From assembly GCA_002633005.1 (NCBI GenBank), contig NMRA01000242.1:406868-470867 (forward strand): a stretch of 64,000 nucleotides of DNA. Reading direction: 5' to 3'. Shown here piece by piece: positions 38,002-47,751 of the stretch (its first letter is position 1; every line of letters begins with the position of its first letter). Source of the DNA: Phoronis australis (taxonomy: Eukaryota; Phoronida; Phoronidae). Below the pieces are notes generated by a model, which did not search any database, was not told the origin of the DNA, and saw nothing but the letters and a program-made list of their open reading frames with translations. The position numbers were made by a program, and so were the translations under genes.

Positions 38002-39259
38002 CAAGGGTCGTTCAATAAGTTCTCGGCCTCACCAAGAAAACAGGGACACAGGTTAAATTTTTTCACACCATAGTAAAATTTCATCTTTTATAACAGCACT
38101 GCGTTCATGCTGAATTAGTACGGTCAACTGCCACTAGGTGGTGCTGCTTCAAAAAAGCAGACGACAACACATTTAGCAGCATGGAGATAACAGCGAAGAT
38201 AGCCGTAATAAAGTACTGGGGTAAAAAAGGAATGAAACCAAAAGATATTCATGAAGAGATGCGAAAAACAGTAAAAAGTGGTCTGCTTGTTTCAAGAAGT
38301 TGTAGAAAAAGTATTGAAGATGACCCTCGTCCAGGACGTCCCAAATTATCGACCTCCAATGAGAGTGTGCAGAATATTCATGCAACGGTTATGACAGGCG
38401 AATGACTGTTCAACAATTGGCAAACATTGTTGGTACCAGCAGTGGGTCTGTCTCTATAATTTTGAGTGAAGATGTGGGCATGAGTAAGCTGAGTGCACGA
38501 TGGGTGCCAAGAATGTGAACTCAAGATCAGAAAATGAGCAGAATGCAAATTTCAAAGGAACTTCTAGGAAGATTCCAAGCAAATTCAGCCAAATTTTCCA
38601 GAAGACTTGTAACCCAGGATGAGACATGGGTTCACCACTTTGACCCGGAATCAAAACAACAAAGTAAACAATGGAAGCACGTGGATTCCCCAAGCCTGAG
38701 AAAGTTCAAGTTGAGTGCCTCCGCGAGCAAACTTATGACCTTTTTGTTCTGGGACAGCGAAGGAATTCTGATGATCGACTACTTGCAAGGAGGACACAGT
38801 GTTACTAGGAATTACTATGCATCACTTTTGGAAAAACTCAAAAAAGCAATCAAGGAAAAGAGACACGGGAAGTTTCGGGATGGAGTGCTGTTGCTGCAAG
38901 ACAACGCACCTGCCATACTGCCCAAGCTGCGGTGGCTGAAGCAACTAGATGTGGATTTCAAACCTTCTACACCCTGCCAATTTTCCAGACCTGGCCTTGT
39001 CTGATTTTTATTCGTTTCCGCATTTGAAGGCCTGCGTGCGTTAACGCCAGTATGTGAGCGATGACGACATCATGAGTGCAGTGGAGGAGTATTTTGAGGG
39101 GCTCGACAAAAATTTCTTTTACGAAGGCATTGCAAAACTGCAGCACAGATGGAAGAAATGCATTGATGTAACGGGAGATTATATTGAAAAATAAAAGCCA
39201 AAATTATTTGCTATCACGTTTTCTTGGGTTAGGCTGAGAACTTATTTACAGACCCTCGT
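38002..39259 (+). mobile_element. Mariner-like transposon, defective
   Basis: The element of about 1258 bp is flanked by TA (38000-38001 and 39260-39261). The inverted ends share AATAAGTTCTCGGCCTCACC, with a few differences on the right. The transposase is broken. 38181-38405 encodes the N-terminal helix-turn-helix region with DDPRPGRP. 38534-39004 encodes VTQDETWVHH (first catalytic Asp) and LLQDNAPA (second). The third (FPDLALSD) is in another frame near 38975-39000. There are frameshifts near 38395 and 38975 and a stop near 38518. Nested inside the TTAA element. Confidence 0.93.
38181..39160 (+). pseudogene. Mariner transposase pseudogene
   Basis: The parts of the reading frame lie in order but in different frames, as described for the element. 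The order is helix-turn-helix DNA-binding region, linker with RRMTVQQLANIVG, then the DDD catalytic domain with spacing typical of mariner. The breaks preclude an active enzyme. The start context is ATGGAG at 38181, a usual mariner N-terminal position. Confidence 0.88.
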
Positions 39260-39864
39260 ATATGTATCTAAGATTCCCCTAACATCTGACTATAGCATAT
39301 AAAATGAAGTTATTGTTTCATAACGGCTTTCTGTTGCCAAGCACTGAATTAGCATGCGCTCACACGCTTTCGGGTGCCTGGTCAATTACAGTTTCATTGC
39401 ATCTCAAGCTGGTAACTTAGAATGATTTATTCGTTGTTGGTTTCTCAAAACCTTTGCACTCAAGAACACTCCAAAAGCATTACAGACTTTGACACTTTGT
39501 TTCAGCTTTTTATAAACACCATTACCCTGCAAAACCCAGAGGGAAATAGATACTTAGACTAAGAGTGAACATTAGTGTTCATGGCAAGAGACAGGAATAC
39601 TTCTTGAAAGTGCGTGTTCAAAGCTTCAAGCAGAATTTCGGTCACTGTCAGATTTTAGTAGGCAAGGTGTGCTGCTGCGGGATTCTTTCCCCAGGCAATA
39701 CAAATTTATTTCCAGAACATTTGACCAGCCATAACACAAAGTACAGTAATCACTTCTTTAAAGTGAAAACCAAGAATGCATTTAAATACTGTATAGTACA
39801 CAAATTATATAGATGTATTTACAAAACTTGCATAAAAATGTACATACTATAACAAAGGAAATCT

Positions 39865-40215
39865 ATCTGGTCGTTTTGAAAACAGTGCATACTTGTGGCA
39901 CCTGCACATATGCGCCATTTCCGAAAATTTTGCAATATCTCTTGAGAGATTTTTCTGAAATTGGGTTTTCTTATCATAAAATAGTAAAAACGTGTAATGA
40001 AATGAAACCAATTGCGATTGTTATGATGTACGCAACCTCACATGTGATTGAATAACATGGAAATTGGCCAACAGGTGACGCAATGGCGCCCAAAGAGCAC
40101 ATCGCAATTTTACCAGCAGAATAACTGAAGAATGCCAATTTTCCAACACCAGGGTAAATAATTTAGTTTACTCAAGGAAGAGTAAGGATTTTTTAATGAG
40201 GCATCATTAATTTTG
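39865..40215 (+). repeat. Partial arm of the fold-back element
   Basis: It aligns with about 20360-20760 of the left arm, sharing TGTACGCAACCTCA, TTTAGCAGCAGAATAA-like and TAATTTAGTTTACT sequences. It lies inside the TTAA element, so the fold-back family was mobile after that element. Confidence 0.75.
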
Positions 40216-40956
40216 GCGGCGACAGGCCCGATGAATTGTATACGTGACAGAAGCCGGAGGGAGTGAAATTAAGCCGATGGAGTGACGTCACCCAGGCCAT
40301 TGAGCCGACGAACCAAGGCCATTACGAAACTGGCCACCCTCCCTCCGCGTCCGTAAAAAAATGACCCGCGAGAAAAAAATAAAACACCTCGAATCCAAAT
40401 AGGGGGCCGGTGCAATACCTGGGACCAAGACAGTGCCGAAACGGGCGCAACGAAGGTCTGTAGTGGAGGGGGGAGACGGAGTTTGCGCAAACGATGCATT
40501 TTATGTAATAGATTGTTGAGGGTGAGAATAATTCATTCACCACAGACATGGAGATATTTCATGGCCTCATACTTGGTATTAACGGCGTACTTTTCGTTCT
40601 TTACTCTCGCGAACCACCTCTGAAGCATTTCGGGTTTTCGAGGAAATCAAAAAATTATATTTTGGGCGGCACAGCACTGAAATAAATGGGAGGCCATAGC
40701 CCCCTATGGTGCATGGCCCATGGATATTCCTGCTTTTCTCGCAGCTTCATGGTTCACTTAAGCGGGAATGATATGCCACATCACAGCGTCACAGTTTAAG
40801 CTGAAGAGCCATTGACGTCACTGTGCCTTTTACTCACCTTCCTCACAGGGTAACGCGACACCTCTTGGCGAGGTGAGATTGACCGTATACGAGTTGATGT
40901 GAATGTAAACCGATTAAGTCGGTAAAAACGAAATATATCGGGTGGCATTCTCCTTT

Positions 40957-41132
40957 AAGTGACACGAATAAAGTGACTCGCATAAAGTGACATGCGCAAA
41001 GTGACTCGAATAAAGTAACATGCATAAAGTTACTCGCATAAAGTGACACGCATAAAGTGACTTGCATAAAGTGACTTGCATAAAGTGACACGCATTAAGT
41101 GACACGCATAAAGTGACTTGCATAAAGTGACA
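40957..41132. repeat. 14-bp tandem array, about 12 copies
   Basis: Units of ATAAAGTGACACGC with C/T and A/T variants, such as ACTTGC and ACTCGC. One unit (at 41090) reads ATTAAGTGACAC and so contains a TTAA, the same word that flanks the transposon inserted at the left edge of the array. The multi-residue repeats it encodes on the minus strand are a by-product. Confidence 0.93.
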
Positions 41133-41273
41133 CAGCGTGACCAGCCAACTTTTGGTTTTGAGCAACAACAAACTTCAATTCTTTCGAAAACTTGAAATCA
41201 CCTCAAATTCGCCTCAGGAACAATTTGAGACTTACTTCATTGTGGTAAGGCCTTTCAACTAAAATTTACTTTT

Positions 41274-41403
41274 GTGGTGGAAAGTTGCGTCGCCCCTGTA
41301 AGTGTTGGAATGATGATCTCAGCCCAACTATCTCTTATGTGGTGGAAAGGTGCGTAGCCCCTGTGAGTATTTGAATAATGCTCTCAGCCCAACTATCTCT
41401 TTT
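41274..41403. repeat. 65-bp tandem duplication
   Basis: Two units begin with GTGGTGGAAAG at 41274 and 41339 and both end AGCCCAACTATCTCTT. Intronic. Confidence 0.9.
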
Positions 41404-42050
41404 TTTGCCCAACTAAATGAACAAATGTATGGGCGATCACAGCCTTGATCCCTTTCCCAAAATCATGTTACTGACTGTACTCTCTGTTTCAGTGACACTT
41501 GTGTAAAGCGCATTATATAGTTATCATGGAGAAGGATTGAAATATTTAAGTAATGTAATCAGCTTTACCTGATTAGTGTCAAGCTGATTGTGTAATGCCT
41601 ATTGTAGGTATGAGAAATCTGTGACAGCCTGGTTGTCATGGTTACCTCATTAACTTGAACCCTTACCAGCTTTTTATACATTTAAATTACTTATCATGTG
41701 TTGAAGCTGTGCATTTTGCAAATCTATGTGTTTGACAATGTCTTTCATGGTCAATGACAATATTTTGGGGTTATCCAAAAGTGCTAGTGATTGTGAGAGG
41801 AAAGAGCTCAAAAATGTATAGACCTTTTGGAAATGGTCTGGACAATCAAATGGCTCCCATGATTGAAATTTTCTGTTCTTCAGAATTGCTCTCACATATG
41901 CCATCTAAGAACCAACTAATCAAGTGCAGCAATGGCTTTCATGATGGCACTCATCAGTATTGCATCGTCACTAAACTGCTGCTTTTTACCACACTTCCAT
42001 CGGTTTGACAATACTGCCATCTGTTTGACAACGCTGTCTTCTCTTTGCAG

Positions 42051-42107
42051 GTCAAGGAGGTTATGGTTATCTAAAGGAATGGATGTGGTGGGCAGGGCTT
42101 ATTATGA
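42051..42107 (+). CDS. NIPA-type magnesium transporter, exon 3
   Basis: A 57-base exon between CTCTTTGCAG and A/GTACGT, phase 1 in and 1 out. It encodes SQGGYGYLKEWMWWAGLIM across the junctions. The YLKEW-WWAGL motif is diagnostic of NIPA1/2 and NIPAL1/4. Confidence 0.93.
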
Positions 42108-42439
42108 GTACGTTATTTACATTCATATTGTGAAATTGGCCGATAGTCATCAGGAATATGGGTGCTACTTGTATTCACAGTCTGAAGTTGACCAATAACC
42201 GTTATGAGAATGGATGCTATTTAAATTCATGCCTTGAAATTTGCCGATGCTCATTATGAGTAAGGGTATGAAGCCAGCACCTTTCGGAACAATTGGTTAT
42301 TCTCCATGCAGTATGTGTTCTGAAATATGTCAAATCAAACATTACAAGTGTACAGTATCAGGAAGGCTCTCCAAATGTCTTGAAATAGCTAGTGGCTGCA
42401 ATCAATTCTGTTAGGTTAGTAGGTGCCAAGAGTCTTTGA

Positions 42440-42594
42440 CAGTGTTGAGTGGTAATATTAGAGGTAAGTGGGCGCCCAGAGCCCATCGTATCACCTTGAG
42501 CACTGAATGTAACTTACGGTGCGTAGACGCTACGTTCAAATGCCAAAAGGTGGTTGGCTGCACCTACTTGCGCCTACGCCCCACTACAGCACTG
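42440..42594 (-). mobile_element. hAT-like MITE, copy 2, with perfect 8-bp TSD
   Basis: The ends are CAGTGTTGAG and the inverted CTACAGCACTG. GTCTTTGA is present exactly on both sides (42432-42439 and 42595-42602). The body is the reverse complement of 19016-19174. An 8-bp duplication and CAG..CTG ends are typical of hAT elements (established knowledge). Confidence 0.9.
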
Positions 42595-43200
42595 GTCTTT
42601 GAATTAGTATGTAGATCCACTGTTAAGGTTTTCACGTCACCGAGGGAATAGTTGTGAATTATGTTAGTGTCAGTGCTCTTTCTCAAGCCACTGAATGAAA
42701 GTCATCTCGTAACTGAGATCAAAATTAATTATATTTAATGTTTTTTAAAACTTGCTCACATACCTAATAGGACTTTGTAAACATGCTCGTGTGATAGAAA
42801 TAAGCAACAATCTTCCAAATTCAATATGTGTACTGAAATTAATTCAGTGTACAGATTACTAGTATAGGTAAGTGTATCATAACATACTTAGTATTTGTCA
42901 AGTGACCATTTCTGCACATAGAATAACCAACATTTTAATCTACACAAATGTCCTCATTTTAAAAGAACCTTTTGACGCTTCGCAAAAACTTTATATTAAA
43001 CTAAGGACCTGTTTGAGACCAATTTTTATGCGCCCACATATTTATATGTGGACGCATTATGCCGTCATCTCTGTCCATCCGGCCGTCCGTCCGGGCGTCG
43101 TCCGGCGTCCGCTGCTCTATCTCCAAAAGTCTTTGACATATGTTCATGAAATTTGGCACATATGTTCCATTCATGAATGGGATGGCATGTGCGAACTTTC

Positions 43201-44560
43201 GGACGGATCCGACTACCGGTGTGCCCCCTAGTGGCAATTTTAGTTTTTTACGCTTACCTTTGTATCTTCAAAAGTCCTGAACGGATTTTCATGAAATTTG
43301 GTATGTAGGCACCTAGTAGTGAGATGACGCTATCCTGCCGTTTTCAGATGTATTCGACATAGTTTGCGCCACCTAGTGGCCATTTTTAGTGTTTTCGAGT
43401 CTGTTTTTGTGCGTCCACCCCTCTATCAACCAAACCGCTCAAAGGATGATTGTGAAAATTGGCATGTATATGCTTACTATGTAGAGGACGGTTGACGATG
43501 ATTTTCCGACGATTTCGACTACTGTGGCGCCTCCTAGTGGCAGTTTTGTTTTTTTGCGCCTATGGCTGTATCTCCTAAACCGTTCGCAGGATCTTTACGA
43601 AATTGTGTAAGTATATTTATATGATGTTAACAACGGAAGATGACGACTTTTGGACGGATCCGACTACCGGTGTGCCCCCTAGTGGCAATTTTAATTTTTT
43701 TACGCTTACCTTTGTATCTTCACAAGTCCTTATTGGATTTTCATGAAATTTGGTATGTAGGCACCTATTAGTGAGATGACGCTATCCTCCCGTTTTCAGA
43801 TGGATTCGACATAGTTTGCGCCACCTAGTGGCCATTTTTAGTGTTTTCGAGTCTGTTTTTGTGCGTCCACCCCTCTATCAACCAAACCGCTCAAAGGATG
43901 ATTGTGAAAATTGGCATGTATATGCTTACTATGTAGAGGACGGTTGACGATGATTTTCCGACGATTTCGACTACTGTGGCGCCTCCTAGTGGCAGTTTTG
44001 TTTTTTTGCGCCTATGGCTGTATCTCCTAAACCGTTCGCAGGATCTTTACAAATTGTGTAAGTATATTTATATGATGTTAACAACGGAAGATGACGACTT
44101 TTGGTCGGATCCGACTACCGGTGTGCCCCCTAGTGGCAATTTTAGTTTTTTACGCTTACCTTTGTATCTTCAAAAGTATTGAACGGATTTTCATGAAATT
44201 TGGTATGTAGGCACCTATTAGTGAGATGACGCTATCCTACTGTTTTCAGATGGATTCGACGTAGTTTGCGCCACCTAGTGGCCATTTTTACTGTTTTCGA
44301 GTCTGTATTTTTGCGTCCACCCCTCTATCAACCAAACCGCTCAAAGGATGATTGTGAAAATTGGCGTGTATGTGCTTACTATAAGGAAGACAGCTGACAA
44401 TGATTTTCAGACGATTTGGACTACTGTGGCGCCTCCTAGTGGCAGTTTTGTTTTTTTGCGCCCATGGCTGTATCTCCCAAACCGTTTGCAGGATCTTTAC
44501 TAAATTTAGCAAGTGTATTTATGTGATGTTGACAACGGACGATGACGACTTTAGGATGAT
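43201..44560. repeat. 451-bp tandem repeat, about 3 units
   Basis: GGA(or T)CGGATCCGACTACCGG recurs at 43201, 43652 and 44103. Each unit has three sub-blocks of about 150 bp, ending in GTGCCCCCTAGTGGC, GCGCCACCTAGTGGC and GCGCCTCCTAGTGGC. Copy 1 of the element (35692-36895) has essentially one unit. Confidence 0.92.
43223..44443 (-). promoter_or_regulatory. Cluster of nine CTCF-core-like motifs
   Basis: Read on the minus strand, the blocks give CCACTAGGGGGCAC (43223-43235, 43674-43686, 44125-44137), CCACTAGGTGGCGC (43366-43382, 43818-43834, 44268-44284) and CCACTAGGAGGCGC (43527-43541, 43979-43993, 44429-44443). The first two types fit the known CTCF consensus CCASYAGRKGGC exactly; the third has one mismatch. 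All point the same way. Whether CTCF binds them is inference. Confidence 0.45.
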
Positions 44561-45106
44561 TCTGATTACCGGTATGCCTCTAGTGGCAATTTTAGTATTT
44601 GCCTCTAGTGGCAATTTTAGTATTTTACATTGACCTCTGTATTTTCATAGGTCTTCAGGTGTATACTTTGTGTTACTTCGTGACTGTGAAGGAAAAGTTC
44701 CAAGTAGAAATTTGTTTCTGGCATTCTAATGCTGTGCTAATCTCGTATGTTGGTAAATTTGTTTTTAATTCTATGTTTCTGTGGTGCTTTAAGCAACTGG
44801 TGTATAGGATGTGCTTGTATTATGAAGATTACTCACATTTTGCCCCTAGCCTATTGAGGAGACAAGGACCATGCCTTTCCATTTTGCAAAGTACAACATA
44901 CTACATATATGCCCTCTACTGGCCACTTTATGGTACCAATAAACAACACTAGAAGGATACCGTATGCGGTGCAATTGTGGGCGCATTTCAACGCTCTGCG
45001 TTGCTCTTGTTATATCAGTACGTGACCTTAATCTTGTTCTATTTGACAGAAGGCATGGTTTTAATTGTTGTTTAAGTAGAACCCTGCACTGTTGCTAGGC
45101 CCAGCC

Positions 45107-45190
45107 GTGCTCCAGTCTTTCTCTCAATATTATGCTCTCATTGTAGCTGTGCTCCAGTCTTTCTCTCAATATTATGCTTTCATTGCAGTG
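45107..45190 (+). promoter_or_regulatory. Tandem-duplicated 3' splice site of NIPA exon 4
   Basis: Two 42-base units (45107-45148 and 45149-45190) each run GTGCTCCAGTCTTTCTCTCA to ATTGTAG or ATTGCAG. The second AG (45187-45188) is the acceptor that gives the conserved protein. The first (45145-45146) is 42 bases upstream and would add 14 in-frame codons without a stop. Confidence 0.85.
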
Positions 45191-45279
45191 GGCGGTGGTG
45201 AAGCTGCCAACTTTGCTGCTTATGCATTCGCCCCAGCTACACTTGTGACTCCTCTGGGTGCACTTAGTGTATTGATAAG
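45189..45279 (+). CDS. NIPA-type magnesium transporter, exon 4 (TM2-TM3)
   Basis: A 91-base exon between CATTGCAG and AG/GTGAGA, phase 1 in and 2 out. It encodes [19 protein letters not shown] and [10 protein letters not shown], the most conserved block of the NIPA family. Its acceptor is duplicated 42 bases upstream. Confidence 0.95.
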
Positions 45280-45464
45280 GTGAGATGTCAAGCACAACAC
45301 AATACGTAGTTCTTGAAAATAAGAAACCTAAAGCAAGTCTTCATTACCATTTGGCATCCACTGCTGCACTTTGCCCGGTGTTCATCAAGTGTGCCAGTTG
45401 TGTTCCTATGAAGTGGACAAACTTCACGGCATTCTGTTAGCTACTGTGTTTTTACTGGTTGTAT

Positions 45465-45592
45465 ATTAATAATAAAAATGATTGCAGGTGGTCAGGTACA
45501 CACTGTACCAGACGTGTGCAGGTGGGCCCATTGCACTGATCACCTGGAACCATGTTTATGCTTTATTAATATATAGTAAAAAAGCGGTGAGG
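45465..45592 (-). mobile_element. SINE/MITE-like repeat, second copy
   Basis: The reverse complement matches 37170-37290, sharing TCCAGGTGATCAGTGCAATG and GTCTGGTACA. It lies in the NIPA intron after exon 4. Confidence 0.7.
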
Positions 45593-46033
45593 AGCTAGAG
45601 ATCTGATCTAGCAGTGTGCCTCAGTGGGAATTGAACCTATCCCGCGAGGTCTCACTGTGATATTCGTATCAAGGAGACTTCATTATTAACAGAATTTTGG
45701 ATGGATTAGACTGCTGTTGCATCTTTTTCTAGTCAAGATTTTTTGAGAGGCATAGTTGTATGAAGATGTTTTACTTGCATTTAGCTCGAATGCATAAGAT
45801 GTGGACCTGAAGGTGAACCTGAATTATATTAAATTAAGCACCATGTGCATACGTTATCTGGAAATGTGTTCAATTTTATCACAAGTCTGAAAACCAGTTT
45901 GAGTGATAACTAAAGATCAACCATTTCACTTTTTCTAATCTTATTCTTGTTGACGTTAATTCATTTGGCAGTAGCATTTTTTTATTGTGTCGCCCCCTTC
46001 TGTCAAGTAACAGTCCTTACTATACATTGCCAG

Positions 46034-46194
46034 TGCTGTGTTGGCTTCTAAGCTGCTCAAAGAGAGACTGAACCTGATTGGTAAGGTGGGCTGTGGCCTG
46101 TGTGTGGTGGGATCTACTGTAGTGGTGATACATGCGCCCAAGGAGTCGGAGGTAGAGAGCATGCAGGCACTTGCTGATAGGATGAAGGACGCAG
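46034..46194 (+). CDS. NIPA-type magnesium transporter, exon 5 (TM3-TM4)
   Basis: A 161-base exon between ACATTGCCAG and GCAG/GTACAG, phase 2 in and 1 out. It encodes ASKLLKERLNLIGKVGCGL and STVVVIHAPKESEVESM. The ERLNL-GK-GC and VIHAP motifs are family hallmarks. Confidence 0.95.
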
Positions 46195-47107
46195 GTACAG
46201 TTCACTACCGCATGGCCACACTTGCTCTTAATAATGGGCTTTCCCACAATTTTAGTGCCGTTCTTGAAGTTCCATGTACCCCTAATTGTTGTCTTCCTGT
46301 TAGTAACCAGTAGCTCAGCCCATAAAGGTATGTATTTTTGAAACTATGAGGCGGATTTTTCATGCCTTTCATGATGCTGCTACTCTTGTGATGGTATGGT
46401 CATGCATTTGTCAAAACTATATCTGCACTAAAATTTGATAAAAAGACTCAAAGACCTTTTCAGTGTTTTCCCATAAATTGAGATGAGTGAGGTCGGTGTT
46501 TGCATTAGCTAACAATTTCGACTTAGATTGTTTTAGATGTTAAGACTTCCCTTATTAAAAGTGGTTCCACTTTTTAATTCACCATGCTTCTCTGGACACA
46601 GTTACATGTTTAACCTTGTGCATTTAGGATTCAAAGTAGGGTATTTGTAAACGTAATTTAACTTGTTCTATCAGCTCAGAGATGCTTCCTTGAATTTTCT
46701 CAGAGCTTGGTTGTACAACCAAATTTAATGAGCTTACATGAGTTGTGTTTTCCATATTCAACTATGTGTTTTGTAGTAAGGTTTGAAAATATGCTTGTTT
46801 TTGGATGGAGCCAATTGAAATGTTGTCAGTCATTGGCGTCAGTTGTGAATTATTTCTCCAACCTAGCAGTGTGAGAAGTGTGCCTGCATGTGGTGAGGGG
46901 TGTGTCTGTAAAATATCGCGGTGTGCCAGTGTGAGGGAGGTGCCAGTGCTGTGTCAAGGGTGTGACAGTGTTGTGCTGTGCTGTTTTTTGAAATAAATGC
47001 TGTGGGAAGAGTAAAGGATTGAGGTGTGTACTTTTTAAAATAGCTTCAGATAGTTAGTGATTAGCACTGGTGATATTATAGCTGTGATTTGTCTTCTTGT
47101 TCTGCAG

Positions 47108-47751
47108 GCTTCATTACTTATGTGTTCATCGTGGCCATCGTCAGTGTCGTGCTCATCTTCTACTACAGTCCTCGCTACGGCACGTCCAATGTGCTCATCT
47201 ATGTCTCCATCTGCTCTGTCATTGGTTCGCTTTCTGTCCAGGGTTGTAAGGGCCTTGGCATGGCCATCAAGCAGACATTCGCGGGTGAGCAGCAGTTTAC
47301 CAACTGGCTGACCTACCTATTCCTGTTCCAAGTTGTATTCTGTGTCTCTATACAGATCAACTACTTGAACAGAGCACTCGACGTCTTCAACACGTCAGTG
47401 GTGACACCTATCTACTATGTATTCTTCACTACATTTGTAATCATCGCTTCTGCAATTCTGTTCAAGGAGTGGGGCAACATGAGTGTTATTAACATTATGG
47501 GGACCATATCTGGATTTCTGACTATTGTCTGTGCAATATTTTTGATTAATGCATTTAAAGACATGGACGTATCTCTGCGCAACTTACCAAAGGCTAGGAA
47601 GTCAGAATCACCCATTGTAAACTCTATGTCAAATGGGGGTGTGTCATATTCCAGACACGATGAGACTAGTTTACTAGTGACCTCTGGTGGTGAGGAAGAA
47701 GAGGAAATCAGTGGTATAGAAACGTCATTTAGTGTTGTTCAAAGAGGATGA
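47108..47751 (+). CDS. NIPA-type magnesium transporter, last exon (TM5-TM9 and C-terminal tail)
   Basis: The gene encodes a multipass membrane Mg2+ transporter of the NIPA/NIPAL family (DUF803). Human NIPA1/2 and NIPAL1/4 act at the plasma membrane and early endosomes (established knowledge). The six exons 30799-30900, 34421-34619, 42051-42107, 45189-45279, 46034-46194 and this one join in phase to about 417 aa, close to the family range. This exon starts after TTCTGCAG and carries ICSVIGSLSVQGCKGLG, QINYLNRALDVFNTSVVTP, IYYVFFTTFVIIASAILFKEW and TISGFLTIVCAIFLINAFKD, all diagnostic. A Ser/Glu-rich cytosolic tail follows, with a TGA at 47749-47751. The N-glycosylation sequons before TM1 fit NIPAL1/4 slightly better than NIPA2. 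No clear AATAAA signal was seen just downstream. All junction phases agree, so I am confident of the model from exon 2 on. Confidence 0.97.

Larger units (their letters stand above)
37129..40954. mobile_element. TTAA-flanked TIR transposon, copy 1, with nested insertions
   Basis: The left end (GGAGAATGGCACC) and right end (inverted GGTGGCATTCTCCT) are bounded by TTAA at 37125-37128 and 40955-40958. Segments 37290-37990, 39262-39510 and 40500-40954 align with the second copy at 58204-59811. Between them lie foreign pieces: a SINE-like insert (about 37170-37290), a mariner (38002-39259) and about 1 kb including a fold-back arm (39520-40490). TTAA target use suggests a piggyBac- or Kolobok-type mechanism, but no transposase of its own is seen. 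Confidence 0.8.
43028..45010 (+). mobile_element. Helitron-like CCTAGTGGC element, copy 2 (longest)
   Basis: The element starts ATGCGCCCACATATTTATAT and ends with GTGGGCGCATTTCAACGCTC and the CAACGC-TCT-GCGTTG hairpin (44989-45003). The first and last ten bases form a short inverted pair (ATGCGCCCAC and GTGGGCGCAT). The middle is a 451-bp tandem repeat (43201, 43652, 44103), each unit holding three CCTAGTGGC blocks. There is no coding capacity. The 3' hairpin and lack of a TSD point to a non-autonomous Helitron/Helentron, but the short inverted ends leave other classes possible. Confidence 0.75.

Noticed and set aside
40843-41171. Minus-strand repeat-rich frames over the 14-bp array
   Set aside because: Heptad-like peptides come from the tandem array, not from a gene.
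45600-45660. tRNA-like B-box (GGTTCAATTCC on the minus strand)
   Set aside because: No A-box or cloverleaf could be built around it; not called a tRNA or tRNA-SINE.
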